Shown: positions 6,502 to 13,046 of the stretch, piece after piece
Layout of the letters: each line of letters starts with the position of its first letter
Position numbering within the stretch: the stretch's first letter is position 1
NCBI GenBank assembly: GCA_017518785.1
Contig: JAFWUA010000098.1
Span: forward strand, 1-14,167
DNA length: 14,167 nt
Origin: Neisseriaceae bacterium
Lineage (GTDB): Bacteria; Pseudomonadota; Gammaproteobacteria; Burkholderiales; Neisseriaceae
Direction: 5' to 3'
Program-made: the position numbers and the translations under genes
Notes under the pieces: model-generated
What the model saw: only the letters and a program-made list of their open reading frames with translations
The model's database searches: none
Told to the model about the DNA's origin: nothing

Positions 6502-6975
6502 TTACTCAACAGGTACAGTTTCAATTGGTACATTACCAAAGGCTACCATAACTATGGTAAGTAATATAACGTATAAACTTACAAATCCCAAACCTGCTAA
6601 TGCAGCCATCCAGATATTACGTCTTGGATAATCGTTACCATAGTTTTCTTTAACAAATTTCTGTTGTTTGCTACCTAACAAGAAATACCAGACAAGTAAA
6701 GAAGCTATACTAAATAGGTTAATAACAATATTTGATGCCAATGCTATAAGAATAAAGCTGATAACAATAATTGCAATACATGCAATCCAGTTGGCTTTTG
6801 CCATTTCTTCATTACCAAGTTTTTTCCAATTCATTGCATGTAAAATGCAGGCAAATGGGGTACTAAATAGAATAGCAAAACAACTTGCCGCAAACGGATT
6901 AAAAATTGGCTCGCAATCGTTGTTATAATTCGATAAGCTACTTTGTGGTGCTTCGTATGGGTTATTTATTGACAT
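6502..6975 (-). CDS. Small four-helix membrane protein with an NPYEAP N-terminus
   Basis: No named family is recognised. The ATG at 6975 has AAAGGAA six bases upstream and gives a 157-residue protein; the frame runs further up to 7056 without ribosome-site support. The N-terminus MSINNPYEAPQSSL is the short cytosolic NPY-x-x-P lead seen on many small bacterial multi-pass proteins. Four hydrophobic segments follow: FAASCFAILFSTPFACIL, NWIACIAIIVISFILIALA, INLFSIASLLVWYFLLG and WMAALAGLGFVSLYVILLTI. A basic stretch (KQQKFVKENYGNDYPRRN) precedes the last helix. The C-terminus is short and acidic. A DUS and a MITE copy lie just upstream. Function is unknown. Confidence 0.8.
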   Translation of the reverse strand: MSINNPYEAPQSSLSNYNNDCEPIFNPFAASCFAILFSTPFACILHAMNWKKLGNEEMAKANWIACIAIIVISFILIALASNIVINLFSIASLLVWYFLLGSKQQKFVKENYGNDYPRRNIWMAALAGLGFVSLYVILLTIVMVAFGNVPIETVPVE

Positions 6976-7031
6976 ATATATTCCTTTAAAATTTAGGTTT
7001 AACATAATCCGCGAAATTATATCAATATTTT

Positions 7032-7043
7032 TTCCGGCAGACT
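7032..7043 (-). repeat. DUS, perfect 12-mer, upstream of the small membrane-protein gene
   Basis: Its last five + strand bases (AGACT) are duplicated on the far side of MITE copy 2. Confidence 0.85.
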
Positions 7044-7179
7044 GAAACCTTTGCAAAATCCACTTTTTTCTTATTCGTCATTTTTTAAACATTAGTGAAT
7101 AATCTTTTTATTTAACAAACAATTAGATTCTTCATTTTCCTACTACAAATTTACGAATGACGAATTTTGCAAAGGTTTC
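7044..7179. mobile_element. MITE-like palindromic element, copy 2
   Basis: This 136-base element is bounded by GAAACCTTTGCAAAATCC on the left and GAATTTTGCAAAGGTTTC on the right, near-perfect inverted repeats. It is flanked by the direct repeat AGACT (7039-7043 and 7180-7184), which fits a 5-bp target duplication. The left AGACT is the end of the DUS at 7032-7043. The interior keeps CGTCATT, AATAATC/GATTCTTC and GAATGACG but has decayed, and no coding frame is inside. It fills the gap between trhP and the membrane-protein gene. Confidence 0.78.
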
Positions 7180-7199
7180 AGACTTTATATGTAAAACAA

Positions 7200-8498
7200 T
7201 TATGGCAAAATTTTTGCTAATAATGCTTTGTTTTTGCCGTGCATATTGGGAATTTGCACGATTATACCATTACCATTTGCCACATCAATATCTTCACCAT
7301 TGCGTCTAATTTGCGATATTTGATATAAGTTATTGCCAGATGGGTGAATAATTTCCAAAGTATCACCAATCGCAAAACGATTTTTCACATCAACCACTGC
7401 CCAACCATCATCAAAAACTTTGGTAATTTGTCCTACAAACTGGCTTCGGCGTGAAATTGAATGTCCATCTAAATAATTTTGATAATCTTGAGTGCGGTGT
7501 CTTTCCAAAAAACCTGGTGTATAACCACGATTGGCAAGGCCTTCTAAATCTCTTAATAATTCTGGATTAAAAGGTCTGCCGGAAAGTGCATCATCAATCG
7601 CACGGCGATAAGTTTGGGCAGTACGTGCCACGTAATAAAGTGATTTAGTCCGTCCTTCCACTTTAAGCGAATCAACGCCAATTTCAATTAGTTTGCCAAT
7701 TTGTTCCACTGCACGTAAATCTTTGGAATTCATGATATAAGTGCCATGTTCATCTTCCATAATTGGCAGATATTGATTGGGACGATTTTCTTCTTCTAAT
7801 AAATAGACTTTATCCGCTTGAATATTGCGAATATGTCCGCTATCTGATAATTGAACATCACCAGCATCATCGCTACAAGTCTCATGCACAGCATACGACC
7901 AACGACAAGCGTTGGTACAAGTGCCTTGATTAGGATCGCGATGATTGAAATATCCAGATAACAAGCATCTGCCGGAATATGCAATACACAAAGCACCATG
8001 CACAAACACTTCTAATTCAATATCTGGACAATGTTCGCGAATTTCAGCAATTTCTTCTAATGACAATTCTCGCGACAGAATAATCCGGCTAACTCCCATT
8101 TTTTGCCAAAATTCTACACTCCAATAATTAGTAGTGTTCGCTTGCACCGAAAGATGAATTGGAATATCTGGGAAATTTTCCCGCACCATCATCATTAATC
8201 CTGGATCTGCCATGATTAGAGCATCAGGCTTCATCTTTATTACTGGTGATAGGTCGGATAAATAGGTTTTAAGTTTAGCATTATGTGCTAATAAATTACT
8301 GGCAAGAAAGAATTTTTTACCACGATTATGTGCTTCTTCGATTGCCTGTTGCAATTCTTCTAATTTAGCAAATTCATTGTTACGAGCACGTAATGAATAA
8401 CGTGGCTGTCCTGCATACACCGCATCAGCACCAAAATCGAATGCAGCACGCATTCTTTCTAATCCACCAGCAGGAAGAAGTAATTCAGGTTTTTTCAT
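7200..8498 (-). CDS. trhP: tRNA 5-hydroxyuridine synthesis protein TrhP (U32 peptidase family, YegQ)
   Basis: TrhP (YegQ) uses prephenate to form 5-hydroxyuridine at wobble U34 of tRNA. The 432-residue protein aligns with E. coli YegQ (453) throughout and is slightly shorter at the C-terminus. Signature stretches are KPELLLPAGGLERMRAAFDF, DAVYAGQPRYSLRARNNEF, IHLSVQAN and RIILSRELSLEEI. The U32 core HGALCIAYSGRCLLSGYFNH leads into RDPNQGTCTNACRW with its conserved cysteines, followed by EDEHGTYIMNSKDLRA and LKVEGRTKSLYYVARTAQTY. A C-terminal beta domain follows (QFVGQITKVFDDGWAVVDVK). DUS matches at 7574-7584 and 7968-7977 encode SGR. iscU is 33 bases upstream with a DUS in the gap. Confidence 0.95.
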   Translation of the reverse strand: MKKPELLLPAGGLERMRAAFDFGADAVYAGQPRYSLRARNNEFAKLEELQQAIEEAHNRGKKFFLASNLLAHNAKLKTYLSDLSPVIKMKPDALIMADPGLMMMVRENFPDIPIHLSVQANTTNYWSVEFWQKMGVSRIILSRELSLEEIAEIREHCPDIELEVFVHGALCIAYSGRCLLSGYFNHRDPNQGTCTNACRWSYAVHETCSDDAGDVQLSDSGHIRNIQADKVYLLEEENRPNQYLPIMEDEHGTYIMNSKDLRAVEQIGKLIEIGVDSLKVEGRTKSLYYVARTAQTYRRAIDDALSGRPFNPELLRDLEGLANRGYTPGFLERHRTQDYQNYLDGHSISRRSQFVGQITKVFDDGWAVVDVKNRFAIGDTLEIIHPSGNNLYQISQIRRNGEDIDVANGNGIIVQIPNMHGKNKALLAKILP

Positions 8499-8511
8499 AT
8501 TGATAAGATTT

Positions 8512-8523
8512 TTCCGGCAGACT
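8512..8523 (-). repeat. DUS, perfect 12-mer, between iscU and trhP
   Basis: It lies in the 33-base intergenic gap with no inverted partner. Confidence 0.85.
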
Positions 8524-8531
8524 TTTAATAA

Positions 8532-8915
8532 TTATTCGCCTTGTTTTTTACGGTAATCTGCCACAGCAGCACGAATTGCATCTTCTGCTAAAACTGAACA
8601 GTGAATTTTTACCGGAGGCAATGCAAGTTCTTCGGCAATTTCGCTGTTTTTGATAGACAATGCTTCATCTATACTTTTGCCTTTTACCCATTCAGTAACC
8701 AAGCTTGAAGAGGCAATTGCCGAACCGCAACCGTATGTTTTGAATTTGGCATCTTCAATAATGCCTTGTTCATTCACTTTGATTTGCAATTTCATTACAT
8801 CACCACAAGCAGGAGCTCCAACCATGCCTGTGCCAACATTTTGATCGTCTTTATCCAAAGAACCTACATTGCGTGGATTTTCGTAATGGTCTATGACCTT
8901 GTCACTATATGCCAT
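8532..8915 (-). CDS. iscU: Iron-sulfur cluster assembly scaffold IscU
   Basis: IscU is the scaffold on which IscS-derived sulfur and iron form [2Fe-2S] clusters before HscBA-assisted transfer. The 127-residue protein is standard length. It has the ligands Cys37 (PACGD with Asp39), Cys63 (YGCGSA) and His105/Cys106, and the HscA recognition motif LPPVK at 99-103. The ATG has AAAGGAAA about 8 bases upstream. The usual upstream partner iscS and regulator iscR are absent; a MITE and a cytochrome gene are there instead. The fdx gene is also separate. iscU may be transcribed with trhP, although a DUS separates them. Confidence 0.97.
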   Translation of the reverse strand: MAYSDKVIDHYENPRNVGSLDKDDQNVGTGMVGAPACGDVMKLQIKVNEQGIIEDAKFKTYGCGSAIASSSLVTEWVKGKSIDEALSIKNSEIAEELALPPVKIHCSVLAEDAIRAAVADYRKKQGE

Positions 8916-8963
8916 TTGTGTTATTTCCTTTATTTTTTCATTTGTGTGTGTAGTCTAAAAATT

Positions 8964-8975
8964 TTCCGACAGACT
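8964..8975 (-). repeat. DUS variant (11 of 12), upstream of iscU
   Basis: TTCCGACAGACT on the + strand has one change inside the word; it lies 39 bases from MITE copy 3. Confidence 0.6.
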
Positions 8976-9013
8976 ATTGTTTATTTTTAGGGTGCTGATT
9001 TTATCAAACATAA

Positions 9014-9144
9014 GAGACCCCTGCAAAACTCGTCATTCTGAATTTCACGAAGTGAAATGAAGAATCTAACTTATTGTTTATAAAGATTCTTCGCTACGCT
9101 CAGAATGACTAGTAATAGAAAAAATCGAGTTTTGCAGGAGTCTC
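9014..9144. mobile_element. MITE-like palindromic element, copy 3 (best preserved)
   Basis: This 131-base element has 19-base terminal inverted repeats, GAGACCCCTGCAAAACTCG (9014-9032) and CGAGTTTTGCAGGAGTCTC (9126-9144), with one mismatch. The exact direct repeat CATAA flanks it (9009-9013 and 9145-9149). Inside, GTCATTCTGA and GAAGAATCT are mirrored by AGATTCTTC and TCAGAATGAC, so the whole element can fold into one long hairpin. A small stem ATTTCAC/GTGAAAT (9042-9058) branches from the left half. It has no coding capacity, so it would need a transposase from elsewhere. The GAGACC-TGCAAAA ends resemble terminal repeats of some neisserial insertion sequences; that link is from memory. Confidence 0.85.
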
Positions 9145-9150
9145 CATAAG

Positions 9151-9783
9151 CTAATTATTGTTAGGCTTTTGAGTTTCAAAATCTATTTTAAAATCCGGTT
9201 TAACAAATGAATCATGACATGATTGGCAAGATTTTTCTAAATCGGCAAATGCTGGTTTAATTTTTTGCAAATCATTGGTGATAGCGGCTTCTAACAATGC
9301 GGAAGTTTTTTCAGCAAAATCAACTGTTGCATTAAAAAATCCATCTTCATTAGTCCAAATTTCTTCGCGACAATTTCCACGTTTATCTTCTGGTGGCATA
9401 TCGGCTTCAAAATAGTGAAACGGCTCATGTGCATCGGAAAAAAGTTCAACTATCAAATCAACAAACTCATCTGGATTGTATTTTTCTTCCTCATTGACTA
9501 TTTTGGCAATTTTCACCATATCATCTTCAATTTTTTGAAATGTTACTTGGCGAATTTGTAGATTAGAACGTTTATCATCGGCATAAATCGATGCCACACC
9601 AAAGGCATCTTCTGGTTTATCATCTTTTTTTTCGTTAGTTTTATCTACAATAACTGCCTCTGCTGCAAGATATTCATCAGTTTGATTTGAAGAAACATTT
9701 TGATTAGGACGACAAGCATTGCACAGTGCCATAATGCTTACTAAAAAAGATAATTGTATGATTTTTTTCATATTTGTATTCAT
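9151..9783 (-). CDS. Cytochrome c'-type (class II) c-type cytochrome, probable lipoprotein
   Basis: The 210-residue exported protein has a single heme-binding CQSCH (Cys186, Cys189, His190) near the C-terminus, as in class II cytochromes c' and not class I. The preceding pattern also fits a four-helix c' bundle: RQVTFQKIEDDMVKIAKIV, then EEIWTNEDGFFNATVDFAEK, then the helix bearing DLEKSCQSCHDSF. Cytochromes c' bind NO and protect against nitrosative stress; that role here is inference. The N-terminus (MKKIIQLSFLVSIMALCNAC) is a signal sequence with a loose lipobox ending at Cys24, followed by an acidic Lys/Asp linker. Starting at the second ATG (MKKII) is equally possible. It lies 24 bases after the DUF3108 gene with a DUS in the gap. 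Confidence 0.82.
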   Translation of the reverse strand: MNTNMKKIIQLSFLVSIMALCNACRPNQNVSSNQTDEYLAAEAVIVDKTNEKKDDKPEDAFGVASIYADDKRSNLQIRQVTFQKIEDDMVKIAKIVNEEEKYNPDEFVDLIVELFSDAHEPFHYFEADMPPEDKRGNCREEIWTNEDGFFNATVDFAEKTSALLEAAITNDLQKIKPAFADLEKSCQSCHDSFVKPDFKIDFETQKPNNN

Positions 9784-9788
9784 AAAAA

Positions 9789-9800
9789 AGTCTGCCGGAA
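9789..9800 (+). repeat. DUS, perfect 12-mer, between the DUF3108 and cytochrome genes
   Basis: It occupies half of the 24-base gap, where a ribosome site for the cytochrome gene would be expected. Confidence 0.85.
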
Positions 9801-9807
9801 AAATTAT

Positions 9808-10995
9808 TTATCGTTCATTATTTCTACGCACTTGCCGTTTAGCTTGCCAATAATTATGCCCATCTAAATTAATTCCAATCACGTGCATTTCATAATCTTT
9901 GCCATCGATATTCATCATAATCAAGGCAGGTATTTGAGCAAAATCTTTGGCAAAACCGTAGTTTATAGTATCTTTTAAGCTTTCGTCCTTATTTTTACGG
10001 TCAATGTATTGAGTAACAATCCGTAATTTACCCTCGCCGGTATCATAAAGAATCTCTTCTAATTCAACATCTTCCACTTTGTCTTGACGATAAATTTTCT
10101 TACCACTGGTCAAATATAATTCTCTTCCAATTTTTCCATCAATAGCTGTTTGCCATGCCCATGAGAAAAAATCATGTGCTTCCACTCCATCTAATTTGTG
10201 AATTTGATTGCGTTCTCCTTTGCCATAGATAATCTCTCCTTTTTCATAATCAAATTCAGCCGATGCGTAGATTTTATTTTTACGCGTATCGGTATATAGC
10301 AAGGGAATCAATCTATTGCCTTGAATTTTACCTTCCGAATGAAACTTCATCTTATTGAAAGGTACATTAAAAGTCGCATCAATCCGATAACTATCCTTAT
10401 CACGATGAAACTCCATATCGCCAGTTATGCTATACGGTCCTTCATACCGTAATTTTGCATCATGTGGAAAAAGCGGACGTGATTCTTGATTAGGTGCAAT
10501 TACATCACTATCTTTTTTTGCAACAATCGGTTTTTCATCAGGTATAGTTTGGGGTGTATCGCTTATCTCTTGTGCATATTGATTTTGTTTTTCATCTTGA
10601 TTTTTCAATATTTCCAAAGCTTCCTGATTAACGTCATTTGGGCTACCATCTTCCATGTCCAATTCTTGTGATTGAGTATTTTCTTGTTTTTTTTCTTCTT
10701 CAACAACTTGTGGAATAGGTTTAGAGTCTGCCGGAATTGATTTTTTAGGTTTTTCAATTGTTTTTTCAACAGGCTTTTCAAGCTGTTTTTCAACAGGTTT
10801 TTCAATTGGTTTAGGGCTTTCCGGCAGACTATTAGCATTATCATTTAATGAAAATGATTGCATGGTAACAGTTAAATTGTTTTGCTTTTCAAAGCTACGA
10901 GTGCGTGGCGATAATCCCAATATGGGAATCAAAATATGTACCAATAAAGATAAAGCAATCGCAATTATACATACTTGCAATTCTTTCTTACTCAT
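9808..10995 (-). CDS. DUF3108 protein with membrane anchor and TonB-like linker
   Basis: In this 395-residue protein, residues about 8-28 (CIIAIALSLLVHILIPILGL) are an N-terminal membrane anchor. Residues about 60-170 form a Pro/Lys/Glu-rich linker with repeated EKPVEK-type units, resembling the periplasm-spanning part of TonB. From about residue 175 (AKLRYEGPYSITGDMEFHRD) to the end is a beta-rich DUF3108 domain, with DATFNVPFNKMKFHSEG, HDFFSWAWQTA and the closing GHNYWQAKRQVRRN. The domain's role is unknown; beta-barrel or envelope association is suggested by fold type only. Its start overlaps the purN stop by one base (TGATG), so translation is coupled; the purN pairing recurs in betaproteobacteria. 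Two opposed DUS copies lie in the linker-coding DNA. Confidence 0.87.
   Translation of the reverse strand: MSKKELQVCIIAIALSLLVHILIPILGLSPRTRSFEKQNNLTVTMQSFSLNDNANSLPESPKPIEKPVEKQLEKPVEKTIEKPKKSIPADSKPIPQVVEEEKKQENTQSQELDMEDGSPNDVNQEALEILKNQDEKQNQYAQEISDTPQTIPDEKPIVAKKDSDVIAPNQESRPLFPHDAKLRYEGPYSITGDMEFHRDKDSYRIDATFNVPFNKMKFHSEGKIQGNRLIPLLYTDTRKNKIYASAEFDYEKGEIIYGKGERNQIHKLDGVEAHDFFSWAWQTAIDGKIGRELYLTSGKKIYRQDKVEDVELEEILYDTGEGKLRIVTQYIDRKNKDESLKDTINYGFAKDFAQIPALIMMNIDGKDYEMHVIGINLDGHNYWQAKRQVRRNNER
10725..10736 (+). repeat. DUS, perfect 12-mer, in the DUF3108 linker
   Basis: Read on the coding strand as PADS. Confidence 0.85.
10819..10830 (-). repeat. DUS, perfect 12-mer, in the DUF3108 linker
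   Basis: Read on the coding strand as SLPE; opposite orientation to the copy at 10725. Confidence 0.85.
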
Positions 10996-11630
10996 CAGCC
11001 CTGCCCTAATAAAAATTCATCATCACGATTCCGGCGAATATTATTAACCTTGCCATCAGATAAAAAAAGTCTGCCGGAAACAAAATCTGCCACCGCTTGT
11101 GGATAAATTTTATGTTCGCAAGCTAATACTCTATTAGCTAATGTATCAGGTGTATCAGTTGGCAACACCGGCACAGCAGCTTGTGCAACGATTGGACCAT
11201 TATCCAATTCTTCGGTTACAAAATGTACGGTGCAACCTGCCAATTTACAACCCATTTCAATGGCACGTTCATGAGTATGCAAACCAGTAAAAGAAGGCAA
11301 AAGTGATGGGTGAATATTCAAAAGACGACCTTGATAATGACGACAAAACTGTGAAGTCAAAATCCGCATAAATCCAGCTAATACCACCAAATCAGGAGCA
11401 AAAGCATCTATTTTCTCAATCATCGCTAAATCAAAACTTTCACGACTATCAAAATCGCGATGATTAAGCGATAAAGTATTTATGCCACGACTACTTGCCC
11501 AAGCTAAACCTGCTGCATCAGCACGATTACTTATAACTGCTGCAATATTGGCATTGTCAATATTAGCTTCAACAATTGCCTGCATATTGCTACCTCGTCC
11601 GGAGATTAAAATTACTATATTTTTGCTCAT
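10995..11630 (-). CDS. purN: Phosphoribosylglycinamide formyltransferase
   Basis: PurN transfers a formyl group from 10-formyltetrahydrofolate to GAR in purine synthesis. The 211-residue protein is family length. It has the phosphate-binding SGRGSNMQAI (10-19), the folate-site stretch LAGFMRIL, and the catalytic triad Asn105, His107 and Asp143 in LLNIHPSLLPSFTGLHTH and TEELDNGPIV. A DUS at 11068-11079 falls near the C-terminus and encodes SGRL. It is first in a leftward run with the DUF3108 and cytochrome genes. The 177-base AT-rich gap to divergent ppk2 should hold both promoters; I see no convincing boxes there. Confidence 0.97.
   Translation of the reverse strand: MSKNIVILISGRGSNMQAIVEANIDNANIAAVISNRADAAGLAWASSRGINTLSLNHRDFDSRESFDLAMIEKIDAFAPDLVVLAGFMRILTSQFCRHYQGRLLNIHPSLLPSFTGLHTHERAIEMGCKLAGCTVHFVTEELDNGPIVAQAAVPVLPTDTPDTLANRVLACEHKIYPQAVADFVSGRLFLSDGKVNNIRRNRDDEFLLGQG
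11068..11079 (+). repeat. DUS, perfect 12-mer, inside purN
   Basis: Read on the coding strand as SGRL near the C-terminus. Confidence 0.85.
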
Positions 11631-11825
11631 TTATATTGGTTTGCCTTTTTACAAAATATTTATAAAATTAAACGTATTGTACATTTTTTCACAAACTGCA
11701 ACATAAAGATTAAAATTATGTAGTCAAAAAAGATTAAAAAACACCGCAAACACTAACAATGCTAAACAAATTATACTTTTGCAATATTTTGACTATATAA
11801 ACAAAACGTGGGGCAACAATTTAAT

Positions 11826-12632
11826 ATGGATAACATTAAACTGTATTTAACCGATAAAAATTTCGATATTAAAACTTGCGACTCTTTGGGTAAACAAGGT
11901 CTGCCGGAAAGCCGTAATGAACGCGAACAATGGTTACACGAACACGCCCCTCAATTAGCTAAACTGCAAGAATTATTCTGTGCTGATAAACGTTTCGGCT
12001 TATTAATAATTCTGCAAGGAATGGATACTTCTGGCAAAGATGGTACGATACGCCATGTTTTTCACGATGCTAATCCATTAGGATTAAAAGTGCACTCTTT
12101 CAAATCACCTACCGAAGATGAACTTGCTCACGACTATCTATGGCGTATTCATCAAGCTGTGCCACGTCGTGGAGAAATTGCCATTTTCAACCGTAGCCAT
12201 TATGAAGACGTATTAATCACCCATGTACGCGGTTGGATTGATGACAAAGAACTACAATTACGCTTGCGACAAATCAACGACTTTGAAAGAATGCTCACCG
12301 AAAACAACATTCTTATCATCAAAATGTTTTTACACATCTCCAAAGATGAACAACGTTATCGCCTACAAAAACGCTTGGATAATACTCACAAACACTGGAA
12401 ATTCAACCTATCCGACCTAACCGACCGTAAACTATGGGATAGTTTTCAAGAACAATATCAAACCGTAATTCGAGCCACTGCCAATCCTAATGCTCCTTGG
12501 TATATCGTTCCGGCAGACTCTAAATCATCTCGCAATGTTATTGTAATGAAAATTTTGATTTCACATCTTCAACAATTAAATTTGCAATATCCCAAAGTAG
12601 ATGATTCCAACTGGCCAAAAACAGTTGATTAA
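11826..12632 (+). CDS. ppk2: Polyphosphate kinase 2 family protein
   Basis: PPK2 enzymes move phosphate between polyphosphate and nucleotides, favouring nucleotide phosphorylation. The 268-residue one-domain protein has the Walker A loop GMDTSGKDGTI (65-75), LKVHSFKSPTEDEL, the Walker B-type IFNRSHYEDVLITHVRGW, and lid residues in KRLDNTHKHWKFNLSDLTDR. The single domain and SHYEDVL motif suggest class I or III; I cannot tell which nucleotide is used. The frame can also begin at GTG 11808, adding six residues; neither start has a well-spaced ribosome site, and I prefer ATG 11826. DUS matches at 11899-11909 and 12508-12519 encode GLPES and VPADS. The rnpB promoter begins two bases after the stop. 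Confidence 0.93.
   Translation: MDNIKLYLTDKNFDIKTCDSLGKQGLPESRNEREQWLHEHAPQLAKLQELFCADKRFGLLIILQGMDTSGKDGTIRHVFHDANPLGLKVHSFKSPTEDELAHDYLWRIHQAVPRRGEIAIFNRSHYEDVLITHVRGWIDDKELQLRLRQINDFERMLTENNILIIKMFLHISKDEQRYRLQKRLDNTHKHWKFNLSDLTDRKLWDSFQEQYQTVIRATANPNAPWYIVPADSKSSRNVIVMKILISHLQQLNLQYPKVDDSNWPKTVD
12508..12519 (-). repeat. DUS, perfect 12-mer, inside ppk2
   Basis: Read on the coding strand as VPADS. Confidence 0.85.
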
Positions 12633-12633
12633 A

Positions 12634-12661
12634 TTGATGATAAAAAAACATAAGATATGAT
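12634..12661 (+). promoter_or_regulatory. rnpB promoter
   Basis: TTGATG (12634-12639) and TATGAT (12656-12661) are separated by 16 bases and place the transcription start near 12668, directly ahead of the conserved rnpB 5' end. The -35 box starts two bases after the ppk2 stop codon. Confidence 0.6.
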
Positions 12662-12667
12662 AGACTT

Positions 12668-13020
12668 GCAAATAGCTTTGTCGCCTGATTAGGCAGTCGC
12701 TGCATGTTGAAAAACATGGGGAGGAAAGTCCGGGCTCCATAGAGCACAATGCCGGTTAACGACCGGGCATCGTAAGATGACGGAAAGTGGCACAGAAAAT
12801 AAACCGCCGAAAGGTAAGGGTGAAAAGGCGTGGTAAGAGCACACCGCATAAGTGGTAACACTTATGGCACGCTAAACCCCATTGGGAGCAAGACCAAATA
12901 GAACACCATGATGCTGCTCGTATCGTGTTTGGGTAGGTCGCTAAAATGTGTTGGTAACAGCACATGTAGATGAATGACTGTCCTTGACAAAACCCGGCTT
13001 ATAGATTAGACGACAAAGCA
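12668..13020 (+). ncRNA. rnpB: RNase P RNA (catalytic subunit, type A)
   Basis: This RNA cleaves the 5' leader from tRNA precursors together with the RnpA protein. Conserved elements occur in order: the P1 strand GCTTTGTCG (12675-12683) pairing perfectly with CGACAAAGC (13011-13019); GAGGAAAGTCCGGGC (12721-12735); ACAGAAA (12792-12798); AGACCAAATAGA (12891-12902); and the 3' universal segment ACAAAACCCGGCTTA near 12987-13001, whose usual form is ACAGAACCCGGCTTA. The length of about 350 bases fits type A. Ends are estimated from P1 and the promoter. Short T-rich sequence after P1 may aid termination. It fills the gap between ppk2 and metR. Short frames on both strands here are not genes. Confidence 0.95.
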
Positions 13021-13046
13021 CCTTTTATAAACTTTGGAATCCATAA

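Noticed and set aside
6502..7056. Longer version of the small membrane protein starting at 7056
   Set aside because: The extra 27 codons run into the DUS/MITE region and lack a ribosome site, while ATG 6975 has a strong one.
10605..10844. Lys/Leu-rich leftward frame within the DUF3108 gene
   Set aside because: It is an out-of-frame reading of the repetitive linker-coding DNA and shows only low-complexity sequence.
11631..11807. Candidate promoters in the purN-ppk2 divergent gap (e.g. TTGTGA...TTTAAT on the - strand)
   Set aside because: The gap is so AT-rich that such matches are expected by chance; none has both boxes near consensus at proper spacing.
12538..12965. Leftward open frames across the end of ppk2 and rnpB
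   Set aside because: They run through the conserved RNase P RNA core and antisense ppk2; the conservation there is explained by the RNA.
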